Assembly: GCF_001894985.1 (NCBI RefSeq)
Contig: NZ_BCXG01000011.1
Coordinates: 62,001-126,000, forward strand
DNA: 64,000 bases
Direction: 5' to 3'
Source of the DNA: Rhodococcus tukisamuensis NBRC 100609
GTDB taxonomy: Bacteria > Actinomycetota > Actinomycetes > Mycobacteriales > Mycobacteriaceae
The position numbers and the translations under genes are program-made. Shown here one piece after another: positions 43,466-55,603 of this stretch (position 1 is the stretch's first letter; each line of letters starts with the position of its first letter). Below the pieces are notes generated by a model. That model did not search any database, was not told the DNA's origin, and was given only the letters and a program-made list of their open reading frames with translations.

Positions 43466-44056
43466 GTGAACACCGCGTCGAGCGAGCCCCAGGGCCCCGC
43501 CCTGGTCGTCGGGCTGGGCAACCCCGGACCCCAGTACGAACGCACCCGGCACAACATCGGCTTCCTGGTCGTCGAGGCGCTCGCCGCCCGCGAGCGCGCC
43601 AACTTCAGCCTGCACAAGAAGAGCGGCGCCGACGCCGTCACCGTGCGGGTCGCCGGCCGTCAGGTCATCCTCGCCAAGCCCCGCTCCTACATGAACCTCT
43701 CCGGCAAACCCGTCGCGGCGCTGGCCCGGTTCTTCTCCGTCGATCCCGCGGACATCGTGGTGGTCCACGACGAACTGGACCTGGACTTCGGGACGCTGCG
43801 GCTCAAACTCGGCGGCGGCGAAGGCGGGCACAACGGCCTGCGCTCGATCTCGCAGGCGATCGGCACCAAGGACTACCTGCGGGTGCGCGTCGGGATCGGC
43901 CGCCCCCCGGGCCGGATGGACCCGGCCGACTACGTGCTCAAGCCGTTCTCCTCGGTCGAGCGCAAGGAGCTGGACCTGAACTGCGAGGAGGCGGCGGACG
44001 CCGTCGAGCTGCTGCTGCGCGTCGGGCTCGAGGCCGCGCAGAACCGGCTGCACTGA
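43466..44056 (+). CDS. pth: Peptidyl-tRNA hydrolase
   Basis: Pth frees tRNA from peptidyl-tRNAs that drop off ribosomes. The 196-residue product has all the family marks: [21 protein letters not shown] at the start, then [24 protein letters not shown], and [12 protein letters not shown] with the catalytic region. I take the GTG at 43466; a TTG at 43460 is equally possible and no strong ribosome-binding site decides between them. The gene converges with the acyl-AMP ligase gene, 38 bp apart. Confidence 0.96.
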   Translation: MNTASSEPQGPALVVGLGNPGPQYERTRHNIGFLVVEALAARERANFSLHKKSGADAVTVRVAGRQVILAKPRSYMNLSGKPVAALARFFSVDPADIVVVHDELDLDFGTLRLKLGGGEGGHNGLRSISQAIGTKDYLRVRVGIGRPPGRMDPADYVLKPFSSVERKELDLNCEEAADAVELLLRVGLEAAQNRLH

Positions 44057-44058
44057 GG

Positions 44059-44086
44059 CAAACCCCGGAGAGGACAAACCCCGGAG
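44059..44086. repeat. Two direct copies of CAAACCCCGGAG between pth and the ligase gene
   Basis: The 12-base copies at 44059-44070 and 44075-44086 fill most of the 38-bp gap between the convergent stops. No function is apparent. Confidence 0.6.
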
Positions 44087-44094
44087 GGCGGGAG

Positions 44095-45729
44095 TCAGCC
44101 GCCGATCAGCGCGATCGAGTTGGCCCGGCGCAGCTTCCCCGACGACGTCTTCGGGATCGACCCCGGCCCCAGCACCGCGACCGTCCGCGGCCGCGCCCCC
44201 ACCTCGGCGACGACGGCGTGCGTGACCTCGTGCTCGATGCGCCGGACCTCGTCCGGCTGGTCGATGTCGTTGGTCTCGACCGCGACCGCGAAGCCCTCCC
44301 GCTTCTGCCCGGCGTCGAGCCTGATCGCGACGGCGTTGCCGGGCCGTACCCCCCGCACCGAGCCGGCGGCCCGCTCGATGTCGGTGGGGTAGATGTTCCG
44401 CCCACCCATGATGATCACGTCCTTGACGCGGCCGCACACCACCACCAGGCCATCCTCGGTGAAGTAGCCGACGTCGCCGGTGCTGATCCAGCCGTCGGCG
44501 TCCTGGGTGGGCTGCGGACCGTCCACCGTCAGGTATCCCGACGTCACGGACGCGCCGCGCAGTTCGATGATCCCGACGCCGCGCGGCGGCAGTTCCTGCC
44601 CGTCCTCCCCCACCACACGCCCCTCGAGCCCGGACACCAAAGTCCCCAGCGTCGGGAGGCGGCGGGCGTTGCTGCGCCGCGACGGCACCGCCATGCCGCC
44701 CGCCTCGAGCAGGTCCGGGTCCACCAGGTCCAGCACCATCCCCAGTCCGGGCTCGGCCAGCGAGACCGCGAGGGTGACCTCCGCCATCCCGTACGTCGGC
44801 GCGAGCGCCATCGGGTCCAGCCCGAAACGGGCGCCCGCCTCCGCGAACGCGATCAGCGTGTCGGGGTCGACGGGCTCGGCACCGTTGAGCAGGCAGCGCA
44901 TCGTCGACAGGTCGACGGCACCGTCCTCGGCCAGCGCGAGCCGGTGCGCGAGCACGGAGTAGGCGAAGTTCGGTGCGGCGGTGACGGCGCCGCGGTACTT
45001 CCCCATCAGCTCGGCCCACAGGATCGGGGCGTGCAGGAAGTCGAGCGGGGTGATGGACACGACCTCCGCACCGAACAGCATGGGGACGGTGAGAAACCCG
45101 ATCATGCCCATGTCGTGGAAGAGCGGCAGCCAGCTGATCATCACGTCCTGCTCGGGACTGATCTTGAGCCGGTCGAGCATGGCGCAGGCGTTCGCGTTCA
45201 GGTTGGCGTGAGTGAGCCGCACCGCCTTGGGCGAGCCGGTGGATCCGGAGGTCAGCTGCTGGACCACGACGTCGGACTCCGCGGTCTCGACCGGGTCGGT
45301 GTCGGGTCCCGCGCGCAGGTGGTCGATCGTGACCACCCGGACGCCGCGCTCCGCCAGCAGCGGCACCGCCGCCTCGAACGGCGCGCCCACGATCACCGCC
45401 GACGCCGTGATCATCCCGATCACCGTCTCGGTGTCGCGGGTCCAGACGGACAGGTCGGTGCGGGGCGTCGGCTGGTGCAGCATCGTCAGGGACGCGCCCC
45501 GCATCCAGGTGGCCTGACAGACCGGCGCGATGTCCACCGGCATCCCCGCCAGGACTCCGATGGTGTCGCCGTGCCCGATCCCCGCCGCGGCCAGCCCGCC
45601 CGCCATCCGGCGGGCCTGCCGGTGGATCTCGCCCCAGGTCTGCCGTAGCGGAACGTCGGGCTCGCCCGTGACCAGTCCGCGCGTGCTGGTCGTCGCGGTC
45701 GCATACATCACTTCGGTGAACTTGCTCAT
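44095..45729 (-). CDS. Fatty-acyl-AMP ligase / acyl-CoA synthetase family protein (pks16-like)
   Basis: The 544-residue adenylate-forming enzyme has [18 protein letters not shown] for ATP binding, [19 protein letters not shown] (a block typical of fatty-acyl-AMP ligases), [10 protein letters not shown], and [20 protein letters not shown] with the late GKLRR lysine. Such enzymes activate fatty acids as acyl-AMP for transfer to carrier domains or as acyl-CoA. Its place beside pth and rplY matches the gene called pks16 (Rv1013) in M. tuberculosis, of the same length as I recall. Its partner here is not known; it is the only acyl-activating gene in the window and so one candidate supplier for the NRPS starter domain. 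The ATG at 45729 has GGAGGG eight bases upstream. Confidence 0.85.
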   Translation of the reverse strand: MSKFTEVMYATATTSTRGLVTGEPDVPLRQTWGEIHRQARRMAGGLAAAGIGHGDTIGVLAGMPVDIAPVCQATWMRGASLTMLHQPTPRTDLSVWTRDTETVIGMITASAVIVGAPFEAAVPLLAERGVRVVTIDHLRAGPDTDPVETAESDVVVQQLTSGSTGSPKAVRLTHANLNANACAMLDRLKISPEQDVMISWLPLFHDMGMIGFLTVPMLFGAEVVSITPLDFLHAPILWAELMGKYRGAVTAAPNFAYSVLAHRLALAEDGAVDLSTMRCLLNGAEPVDPDTLIAFAEAGARFGLDPMALAPTYGMAEVTLAVSLAEPGLGMVLDLVDPDLLEAGGMAVPSRRSNARRLPTLGTLVSGLEGRVVGEDGQELPPRGVGIIELRGASVTSGYLTVDGPQPTQDADGWISTGDVGYFTEDGLVVVCGRVKDVIIMGGRNIYPTDIERAAGSVRGVRPGNAVAIRLDAGQKREGFAVAVETNDIDQPDEVRRIEHEVTHAVVAEVGARPRTVAVLGPGSIPKTSSGKLRRANSIALIGG

Positions 45730-45770
45730 GGCAATCCCTCCAGATGTATAAGCGGAATCCGGCTCGTGGT

Positions 45771-45782
45771 GTTACACGTAAC
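45771..45782. promoter_or_regulatory. Inverted repeat GTTACACGTAAC, possible operator
   Basis: Five-base arms (GTTAC/GTAAC) around AC, 41 bp upstream of the ligase start in the divergent ligase-prfC intergenic region. It has the size of a TetR-type half-site pair, but no regulator gene is near. Confidence 0.3.
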
Positions 45783-45893
45783 GCGGCCTCCGCTGGTTCG
45801 CTGGATCTCCCGATCGTCCTCCTCGGCGGCACAGGTACGCTGGAGTACTGGCGTTTCACCAGGTATCGAGCTGCCCGTCGCTCGGGCCGTGAC

Positions 45894-45934
45894 CGTCTGT
45901 TGTCTGCAAACGTCTCTTGTCTGTAACCGTCTCC
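45894..45934 (+). repeat. 17-bp tandem repeat upstream of prfC
   Basis: CGTCTGTTGTCTGCAAA (45894-45910), CGTCTCTTGTCTGTAAC (45911-45927) and a partial CGTCTCC (45928-45934) stand in tandem, ending 15 bp before the prfC start and thus within its probable leader. Fourteen of 17 bases agree between the full copies. Confidence 0.7.
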
Positions 45935-45949
45935 AGTTAGGAACCCCCG

Positions 45950-47641
45950 GTGACCACCGAGCCCGTGTCGGAGCCCGCCACCTCGTCCCCCGGCACCACC
46001 GAGGCCGCGCCGACCGCCAAGTCGGCGAAGGCCCTGGCCGGGGAGGCCACCCGGCGACGTACCTTCGCGGTCATCTCGCATCCCGACGCCGGCAAGTCGA
46101 CGCTCACCGAGGCCCTCGCGCTGCACGCGAAGATGATCTCCGAGGCCGGCGCGGTGCATGGGAAGGCCGGGCGCAAGTCCACGGTCTCCGACTGGATGGA
46201 GATGGAGAAGGCCCGCGGCATCTCCGTCAGCTCCACCGCGCTGCAGTTCAACTACAAGTCCCCCGAGACCGACCCGGCCGACGAACCGAACGTCATCAAC
46301 CTGGTCGACACCCCGGGCCACTCCGACTTCTCCGAGGACACCTACCGCGTGCTCACCGCGGTCGACGCGGCCGTGATGCTGATCGACGCCGCGAAGGGCC
46401 TCGAGCCGCAGACCCTCAAGCTGTTCCAGGTGTGCCGCCACCGCGGCATCCCGGTGGTCACCGTCATCAACAAGTGGGACCGGCCGGGCCAGTCGCCGCT
46501 CGAACTGCTCGACGAGATCAGCAACCGGATCGGGCTCACCCCGACGCCGCTGTACTGGCCGGTCGGCATCGCCGGGGACTTCCGCGGGCTGCTGCGGCGC
46601 GGCGAGGACGGCGCCGCGCAGGAGTACATCCGCTTCACCCGCACCGCGGGCGGCGCCAAGATCGCCCCCGAGGAGATCCTCGACGCCGACGCGGCGGCCG
46701 CGCGCGACGGCGACGAGTGGGAGACCGCCGTCGAGGAGAGCGAACTGCTCTCCGCCAGCGGACAGGACCACGACCAGGAGATGTTCCTGGCCGGGCAGAC
46801 CTCCCCGGTGATCTTCGCGTCCGCGATGCTGAACTTCGGGGTCCGGCAGATCCTCGACACCCTGGTCACCCTCGCCCCGGCACCGGGACCGCGCACCGAT
46901 CTCAAGGGCCAGGACCGGGTGGTCACCGACCCGTTCAGCGCCGTCGTGTTCAAGGTGCAGGCGGGCATGGACACCGCGCACCGCGACCGCCTCGCGTTCA
47001 TGCGGATCGTCTCCGGCGTCTTCGAGCGCGGCATGGTCGTCACCCACGCGCAGACCGGCAAGCCGTTCACCACCAAGTACGCGCAGACCGTGTTCGGCCG
47101 CGAACGCTCCACCGTCGAGTCCGCCTTCCCCGGCGACGTCGTCGGACTGGTCAACGCGACGGCGCTGGCGCCCGGCCACACCCTGTACACGGACAAGAAG
47201 GTGGAGTTCCCGCCGATCCCCTCGTTCGCCCCGGAGCACTTCTCGGTGCTGCGCGCGGAGAGCGCCAGCAAGTACAAGCAGTTCCGCCGCGCCGTCGAAC
47301 AGCTCGACTCCGAGGGCGTCGTGCAGATCCTGCGCAACGACCTTCGCGGCGACGCGTCGCCCGTCATGGCGGCCGTCGGCCCGATGCAGTTCGAGGTGGT
47401 CGCGGCGCGGATGAAGGCCGAGTTCTCGGTGGAGGCCCGGATGGAGGGCCTGCCCTACCAGCTGGCCCGCCGCACCGACGCCGCGTCCGAGGTCGAGCTC
47501 AACCGTCAGCGCGGTGTCGAGGTGTTCACCCGCTCCGACGGCGCGCTGCTCGCACTGGTCAGCGACAAGTGGCGGCTGCAGTACATCCAGAAGGAGCACC
47601 CGGAGCTCACCCTGGAACCGCTTGTCGCGACCGCCGACTGA
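45950..47641 (+). CDS. prfC: Peptide chain release factor 3
   Basis: RF3 is the GTPase that recycles RF1 and RF2 after termination. The 563-residue product has the P-loop SHPDAGKST (residues 43-51), WMEMEKARGISVSSTALQF (switch region), VDTPGHSDFSEDTYR, and NKWD, then translation-factor domains II and III. The first 35 residues are an extra Ala/Thr/Ser-rich tail. The GTG at 45950 follows TTAGGA. The tandem repeat just upstream is unusual. Confidence 0.97.
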   Translation: MTTEPVSEPATSSPGTTEAAPTAKSAKALAGEATRRRTFAVISHPDAGKSTLTEALALHAKMISEAGAVHGKAGRKSTVSDWMEMEKARGISVSSTALQFNYKSPETDPADEPNVINLVDTPGHSDFSEDTYRVLTAVDAAVMLIDAAKGLEPQTLKLFQVCRHRGIPVVTVINKWDRPGQSPLELLDEISNRIGLTPTPLYWPVGIAGDFRGLLRRGEDGAAQEYIRFTRTAGGAKIAPEEILDADAAAARDGDEWETAVEESELLSASGQDHDQEMFLAGQTSPVIFASAMLNFGVRQILDTLVTLAPAPGPRTDLKGQDRVVTDPFSAVVFKVQAGMDTAHRDRLAFMRIVSGVFERGMVVTHAQTGKPFTTKYAQTVFGRERSTVESAFPGDVVGLVNATALAPGHTLYTDKKVEFPPIPSFAPEHFSVLRAESASKYKQFRRAVEQLDSEGVVQILRNDLRGDASPVMAAVGPMQFEVVAARMKAEFSVEARMEGLPYQLARRTDAASEVELNRQRGVEVFTRSDGALLALVSDKWRLQYIQKEHPELTLEPLVATAD

Positions 47642-47665
47642 CACTTCGCGTCGTAGCATCGGGCC

Positions 47666-48079
47666 GTGACCGACTCCGCTCGTAGTCCCGGCTCGCTTCG
47701 CGTCCTCGTGTACAGCAACGACAAGACCGTCCGCGAGGCGGTGGTGCTGGCCCTGGGCACCCGCCCGGACCCCGACCTGCCGGAGCTGGAGTTCGTCGAG
47801 GTGGCGACCGCACCGGTGGTGATCGAGCGGCTCGACGCGGGCGGCGTCGATCTCGCGATCCTGGACGGCGAGGCGACGCCTGCCGGCGGCATGGGGATCG
47901 CCAAGCAGCTCAAGGACGAGATCGACCCGTGCCCGCCGATCCTGGTGCTGATCGGCCGAGCCGACGACGCCTGGCTGGCCAACTGGTCGCGGGCCGAGGC
48001 CACGGTCGCGCACCCGATCGACCCGCTGCGGCTGGCCGAGACCGCGGTCGCGCTGCTGCGCACCCGCCTGCCCGCGTAG
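47666..48079 (+). CDS. Receiver-domain-like protein upstream of nuoA (Rv3143-like)
   Basis: The 137-residue product has the alternating beta/alpha pattern of a CheY-type receiver and nothing else. The usual acidic pair after strand 1 is reduced to YSND (about 16-19). Asp 67 in LAILDGEATPAGG is in the phospho-acceptor place. The strand-4 Thr/Ser is replaced by Gly (LIGRAD), and the strand-5 Lys-Pro is His-Pro (AHPID). It therefore may not be phosphorylated normally. A protein like this (Rv3143) lies just before nuoA in M. tuberculosis, which suggests a link to the complex. GTG start at 47666; 148 bp separate it from nuoA. Confidence 0.8.
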   Translation: MTDSARSPGSLRVLVYSNDKTVREAVVLALGTRPDPDLPELEFVEVATAPVVIERLDAGGVDLAILDGEATPAGGMGIAKQLKDEIDPCPPILVLIGRADDAWLANWSRAEATVAHPIDPLRLAETAVALLRTRLPA

Positions 48080-48227
48080 CGACCGGCAGCCCGGGCGACC
48101 GGGCTTCGACGCGCCGTCGACGATCGAAGCCGACCTGCCCGCGGCGACGGCGGTAGCGTGTGTGTCACAGCTCACGATCACACGTGAATCGGGTGGTCAG
48201 GCTCCCGCGGAGAGGAGTTCGACGGAC

Positions 48228-48608
48228 ATGAACGTCTACCTGCCGATCCTCGTCCTGGGCACGATCGCCGCCGCCTTCGCACTCGTCTCGGTGGTCCTCG
48301 CGTCCGTCGTCGGCCCGCGCCGCGACAACCGCGCCAAGCTCGACGCCTACGAGTGCGGCATCGACCCGACGCCGGAGCAGCCGGACGGCGGCGGCCGCGG
48401 GGCCGGCGGCCAGCGCATCCCGGTGAAGTTCTACCTGACGGCGATGTTGTTCATCATCTTCGACATCGAGATCGTCTTCCTCTACCCGTGGGCCGTCCAC
48501 TTCGACGCGCTCGGGGTCTTCGGCTTCGCCGCGATGGCGCTGTTCATCTTCAACGTCTCGGTCGCCTACGCCTACGAGTGGAAGCGGGGCGGGCTCAGCT
48601 GGGATTAG
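48228..48608 (+). CDS. nuoA: NADH-quinone oxidoreductase subunit A
   Basis: First gene of the complex I operon. The 126-residue protein has three membrane helices (YLPILVLGTIAAAFALVSVVL; KFYLTAMLFIIFDIEIVFLYPW; GFAAMALFIFNVSVAYAYEW) and the conserved loop YECGIDP. I take the ATG at 48228, preceded by AGAGGAG; the frame is open to 48162 but that part overlaps the probable promoter region. Confidence 0.97.
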   Translation: MNVYLPILVLGTIAAAFALVSVVLASVVGPRRDNRAKLDAYECGIDPTPEQPDGGGRGAGGQRIPVKFYLTAMLFIIFDIEIVFLYPWAVHFDALGVFGFAAMALFIFNVSVAYAYEWKRGGLSWD

Positions 48609-48609
48609 G

Positions 48610-48636
48610 TCTTCTCTGACAGATCTTCTCTGACAG
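48610..48636 (+). repeat. Tandem 13-base repeat between nuoA and nuoB
   Basis: TCTTCTCTGACAG occurs at 48610-48622 and again at 48624-48636, one base apart, in the only real gap inside the nuo operon (54 bp). It is just upstream of the nuoB ribosome-binding site. Confidence 0.8.
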
Positions 48637-48662
48637 GGGATTTGAAGAAAGTGAGGTCGAGG

Positions 48663-49217
48663 ATGGGTCTCGAGGAAAAGCTGCCGAGCGGATTCCTGCT
48701 GACCACTGTCGAGTCGCTGGCGGGGTACGCCCGGAAGGGCTCGCTGTGGCCCGCGACCTTCGGCCTCGCCTGCTGCGCGATCGAGATGATGGCCACCGCG
48801 GCCGGCCGCTACGACATCGCCCGGTTCGGCATGGAGGCCTTCCGCGCCTCACCGCGCCAGGCCGACCTGCTGATCGTCGCCGGCCGGGTCAGCCAGAAGA
48901 TGGCCCCGGTACTGCGGCAGGTCTACGACCAGATGGCGGAACCGAAGTGGGTCCTCGCGATGGGCGTGTGTGCCTCGTCCGGTGGCATGTTCAACAACTA
49001 CGCGATCCTGCAGGGCGTCGACCACATCGTCCCCGTCGACATCTACCTGCCCGGGTGCCCGCCGCGACCCGAGGCGCTGCTCAACGCGATCATCACGCTG
49101 CACGAGAAGATCCAGCAGATGCCGCTCGGGGTCAACCGGGACGAGGCGGTACGGGCGGCCGAGCAGGCCGCGCTGGCGTCCACGCCCACGTTCGCGGTGA
49201 AGGGGTTGCTGCGATGA
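48663..49217 (+). CDS. nuoB: NADH-quinone oxidoreductase subunit B
   Basis: NuoB holds iron-sulfur cluster N2, which passes electrons to quinone. The 184-residue product has the cysteine pair in [11 protein letters not shown], the third in [10 protein letters not shown] and the fourth in [16 protein letters not shown] at 48663 follows GTGAGGTCGAGG; an ATG seven codons earlier is not supported. The stop overlaps the nuoC start (ATGA). Confidence 0.98.
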   Translation: MGLEEKLPSGFLLTTVESLAGYARKGSLWPATFGLACCAIEMMATAAGRYDIARFGMEAFRASPRQADLLIVAGRVSQKMAPVLRQVYDQMAEPKWVLAMGVCASSGGMFNNYAILQGVDHIVPVDIYLPGCPPRPEALLNAIITLHEKIQQMPLGVNRDEAVRAAEQAALASTPTFAVKGLLR

Positions 49218-49864
49218 CCGACCAGCGGGGCATGTTCGGGGTGAGCGGTACCGGCGACACGTCCGGGTACGGGCGCCTGGTCCGGCCGGTCACGCTGCCC
49301 GGCGCCACTTCTCGCCCGTACGGCGGGTACTTCGACGACGTCGTCGACACGCTGGCCGCGGCCCTCGCCGAGGTCGGCGTCGGGTTCGACCAGGCCGTCG
49401 AGCAGGTCGTCGTCTTCCGCGACGAGCTGACCCTGCACGTGCGCCGCGAGTTCCTGCCCGAGGTCGCGCAGCGACTGCGCGACGAACCCGACCTCCGGTT
49501 CGAACTGTGCCTCGGGGTCAACGGAGTGCACTACCCGAAGGACGTGGGCCGGGAACTGCACGCGGTCTACCCCCTGCGGTCGATCACCCTGGGCAGGCTC
49601 CTCCGTCTCGAGGTGTCCGTGCCCGACGCCGACCCGCACCTGCCGTCGCTCTACGGGGTGTACCCGACCAACGACTGGCACGAGCGGGAGACCTACGACT
49701 TCTTCGGGATGGTGTTCGACGGCCACCCGTCGTTGACCCGGATCGAGATGCCCGACGACTGGACCGGTCACCCGCAGCGCAAGGACTACCCGCTCGGCGG
49801 GATCCCCGTCGAGTACCAGGGCGCGACGATACCGCCGCCCGACGAGCGGAGGGCGTACAGCTGA
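49214..49864 (+). CDS. nuoC: NADH-quinone oxidoreductase subunit C
   Basis: The 216-residue 30-kDa-type subunit of the peripheral arm. The signature is [17 protein letters not shown], then [26 protein letters not shown]. It overlaps nuoB and nuoD by a few bases, so the three are translationally coupled. NuoC and NuoD are separate here, unlike the fused NuoCD of E. coli. Confidence 0.97.
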   Translation: MTDQRGMFGVSGTGDTSGYGRLVRPVTLPGATSRPYGGYFDDVVDTLAAALAEVGVGFDQAVEQVVVFRDELTLHVRREFLPEVAQRLRDEPDLRFELCLGVNGVHYPKDVGRELHAVYPLRSITLGRLLRLEVSVPDADPHLPSLYGVYPTNDWHERETYDFFGMVFDGHPSLTRIEMPDDWTGHPQRKDYPLGGIPVEYQGATIPPPDERRAYS

Positions 49865-51155
49865 TGCCTGCGAGTGAAGTGATCTATACCTCCGGCGGGC
49901 AGGACTGGGACGAGATCGTCGATGCCGCACGCGAATCCGGCAACGAACGCATCGTCGTCAACATGGGCCCGCAGCACCCGTCGACGCACGGTGTACTCCG
50001 CCTCGTCCTGGAACTCGAGGGCGAGACGGTCACCGAGGCGCGCTGCGGCATCGGCTACCTGCACACCGGGATCGAGAAGAACCTCGAGTACCGCAACTGG
50101 ACGCAGGCCGTCACCTTCGTCACCCGGATGGACTACCTCTCCCCGTTCTTCAACGAGACCGCCTACTGCCTGGCGGTGGAGAAGCTGCTCGACGTCACCG
50201 ACACGATCCCCGAGCGGGCCACCGTCGTCCGCGTGATGCTGATGGAACTCAACCGCATCTCCTCGCACCTGGTGGCGCTCGGGACCGCGGGCATGGAGAT
50301 GGGCGCGGTCACCGCGATGATCTTCGGTTTCCGCGAGCGTGAACTGGTACTCGACGTGTTCGAGGCGATCACCGGCCTGCGGATGAACCACGCCTACATC
50401 CGGCCCGGCGGCCTGGCCCAGGACATGCCCGCCGGCTCGGACCGCAAGGTTCGCGAGCTGTTGCAGATCATGCCGAACCGGTTGCGGGACATGGAGAATC
50501 TCCTCACCGAGAACACGATCTGGAAGGGTCGCAACCAGGGCATCGGCTACCTCGACCTCACCGGCTGCATGGCGCTCGGCGTCACCGGCCCGGTGCTGCG
50601 GGCCACCGGGCTCCCCCACGACCTGCGCCGGGCACAGCCGTACTGCGGCTACGAGAACTACGAGTTCGACGTCGTCACCGACACCGGGAACGACTGCTAC
50701 GGCCGGTACCTGATCCGGATCGGCGAGATGAAGGAGTCGCTGAAGATCGTCGAGCAGTGCCTCGACCGGCTGCAGCCCGGACCGGTCATGCTGGCGGACA
50801 AGAAGATTGCCTGGCCGGCCGACCTGGAGCTGGGGGCCGACGGTCTGGGCCAGTCGGCGGACCACGTGCGCACCATCATGGACACCTCCATGGAGGGACT
50901 GATCCACCACTTCAAACTGGTCACCGAGGGCATCCGGGTGCCGGCGGGACAGGTGTACACCGCGGTCGAGTCGCCCCGCGGCGAGCTGGGCGTGCACGTG
51001 GTCAGCGACGGCGGCACCCGCCCCTACCGGGTGCACTTCCGCGACCCGTCGTTCACGAATCTGCAGGCCGTCGCCGCAATGTGCGAGGGGGGCATGGTCT
51101 CCGACGTCATCGCGTCGGTCGCCAGCATCGACCCCGTCATGGGAGGGGTGGACCG

Positions 51156-51159
<4 letters not shown>
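49864..51159 (+). CDS. nuoD: NADH-quinone oxidoreductase subunit D
   Basis: The 431-residue 49-kDa-type subunit, which forms the quinone site with NuoB. It has [16 protein letters not shown] at about residue 34, [16 protein letters not shown], and ARPGG-like [10 protein letters not shown]. It ends in the family's [27 protein letters not shown] at 49864 shares one base with the nuoC stop. Confidence 0.98.
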
Positions 51160-53200
<2,041 letters not shown>

Positions 53201-53204
<4 letters not shown>

Positions 53205-55603
53205 CCGTGCATGCGCCAGACGACACGACCGGCCTGCCGCTGCCGTCGGACCTGGTGACCGTCACCGTAGACGGCACCGAGATCGCCGTCCCCAAGGGCA
53301 CCCTGGTGATCCGGGCCGCCGAACTGCTGGGCGTGCAGATACCCAGGTTCTGCGACCACCCGCTGCTCGAACCGGTCGGCGCCTGCCGCCAGTGCCTGGT
53401 CGACGTGGAGGGCCAGCGCAAGCCGCTCGCGTCCTGCACCACCGCGGTCAGCGACGGCATGGTCGTACGCACGCAGCTGACCTCGCCGGTGGCGGACAAG
53501 GCGCAGCGCGGCGTGATGGAACTGCTGCTGATCAACCATCCGTTGGACTGCCCGATCTGCGACAAGGGCGGCGAGTGCCCGCTGCAGAACCAGGCCCTGT
53601 CCACCGGACGGGCCGAGTCGCGCTTCGACGGCGTCAAACGCACCTTCCCCAAACCGATCCCGCTGTCCTCGGAGATCCTGCTGGACCGCGAACGGTGCGT
53701 GCTCTGTGCCCGCTGCACCCGGTTCTCCGAACAGATCGCCGGCGACCCGTTCATCGACATGCTCGAGCGCGGCGCGCAGCAGCAGGTCGGCATCGCCACC
53801 GACGAACCGTTCGAGTCGTACTTCTCCGGCAACACGGTGCAGGTCTGCCCGGTCGGCGCGCTGACCAGCGTCGACTACCGGTTCCGGGCCAGGCCCTTCG
53901 ACCTGGTGTCGAGCCCGAGCGTCTGCGAGCACTGCGCCAGCGGCTGCGCGCAGCGCACCGACCATCGCCGCGGCAAGGTGATGCGCCGCCTCGCCGGCGA
54001 CGACCCGCAGGTCAACGAGGAGTGGAACTGCGACAAGGGCCGGTTCGCGTTCACCTACGCCACCGAGCGGGACCGGATCACCACGCCGATGGTCCGGGGC
54101 GACGACGGCGAACTGCGACCCGCGTCCTGGCCCGAGGCGTTGACGGCGGCGGCGAGCGGGCTGGCCGCCGCACCCGGCGGGGCCGCCGTGTTGGTCGGCG
54201 GCCGCAGCACCTGGGAGGACGCCTACGCCTACGCGAAGTTCGCTCGGGTCACGTTGGGCACCAACGACATCGACTTCCGTTCCCGCCCGCACTCGGCCGA
54301 GGAGGCGGAGTTCCTGGCGGTCCGGGTGGCCGGGCGGCGGATGGGCGTCACCTACGACGACCTGGAGCAGGCGCCGGCGGTGCTGCTGGTGGCCTTCGAG
54401 CCGGAGGAGGAGTCGCCGATCGTCTACCTCCGCCTGCGGAAGGCATCCCGCCGGAAAGGCATTCGGGTCTCCTCCCTCGCCCCGTTCGCCACCCGCGGCC
54501 TGACCAAGATGTCGGGCCGGTTGATCCAGACCGTCCCCGGCGACGAACCCGCGGCGCTCGAGACCCTGCACCCGGACGAACTGCTGCGCACGCCCGGCGC
54601 GATCATCCTGGTCGGCGAGCGACTGGCGACGGTGCCCGGTGGACTGTCCGCCGCGGTCCGACTGGCCGACGCGACCGGCGCCGCCCTGGCCTGGGTGCCG
54701 CGTCGGGCCGGTGAACGGGGCGCGGTCGAGGCCGGGACACTGCCCCACCTGCTGCCCGGCGGCCGACCCGTCACCGACCCCGATGCCCGGCAACAGGTTT
54801 CCGCACTCTGGGGCTGTCCGGTCCTGCCCGCCACCCCCGGACGGGACACCGCCGGCATCCTCGAGGCCGCGGCGGCAGGGGACCTCGGCGCGCTGGTGGT
54901 CGGCGGCGTCGAGCTCGACGACCTACCCGACCCGGAGGCGGCCCGCGACGCCGTCGAGGCCGCCGGTTTCGTGGTCAGCCTCGAACTGCGGCGCAGCGCG
55001 GTCACCGACCGCGCGGACGTGGTGTTCCCGGTGGCGCCCGTCGCGCAGAAGCCGGGCACCTTCCTGTCCTGGGAGGGCCGCGAGCGGCCATTCCCGGCTG
55101 CCCTGGACACCGCCGGCGCCATGCCCGACCAGCGGGTGCTGGACGCGATCGCCAACCGGATGGGCAGCCACCTCGGCCTGCCGGACGCCGCGACCGCCCG
55201 CGCGGAGCTCGCCGCCCTCGGCGCCTGGGACGGCGCTCGCCCCGGCCTGCCCGCCTACCCGACCACCGCACAGCGGCAACCCGGTCCCGGCGAGGCCGTC
55301 CTGGCGACCTGGCGGATGCTGCTGGACTCCGGGCGGCTGCAGGACGGCGAGCCGCACCTGGCCGGCACCGCCCGCACCCCCGCCGTTCGGCTCTCGGCGG
55401 GTACCGCCGCCGAAATCGGTGCCGCCGAAGGCGACCCGGTGACCGTCACGACCGACCGCGGCGCGCTCACCCTGCCGCTGGCGGTCACCGACCTGCCCGA
55501 GCGGGTGGTGTGGTTGCCGCTGAACTCCCCCGGATCCGAGGTGCACCACCGGCTCGCGGCCCCGTCCGGCGGCCTGGTCCGGATCCGTGCGGGGAGGCCG
55601 TGA
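53201..55603 (+). CDS. nuoG: NADH-quinone oxidoreductase subunit G
   Basis: The 800-residue subunit holds the iron-sulfur chain between NuoF and NuoB. The N-terminal ferredoxin domain has [18 protein letters not shown] and a fourth Cys in PLASC. Then come the His/Cys motif around [18 protein letters not shown], the 4Fe-4S set [13 protein letters not shown] ... QVCPVGAL, and a molybdopterin-like domain starting with [12 protein letters not shown], which keeps cysteines for the extra N7 cluster. ATG at 53201 follows GGGGGAGGTGA. Confidence 0.97.

Noticed and set aside
43346-48181. A minus-strand open frame of 1611 codons covering pth, the ligase, prfC and the receiver gene
   Set aside because: It is antisense to several recognised genes, its translation is Arg/Gly/His-rich without motifs, and such frames are common in very GC-rich DNA.
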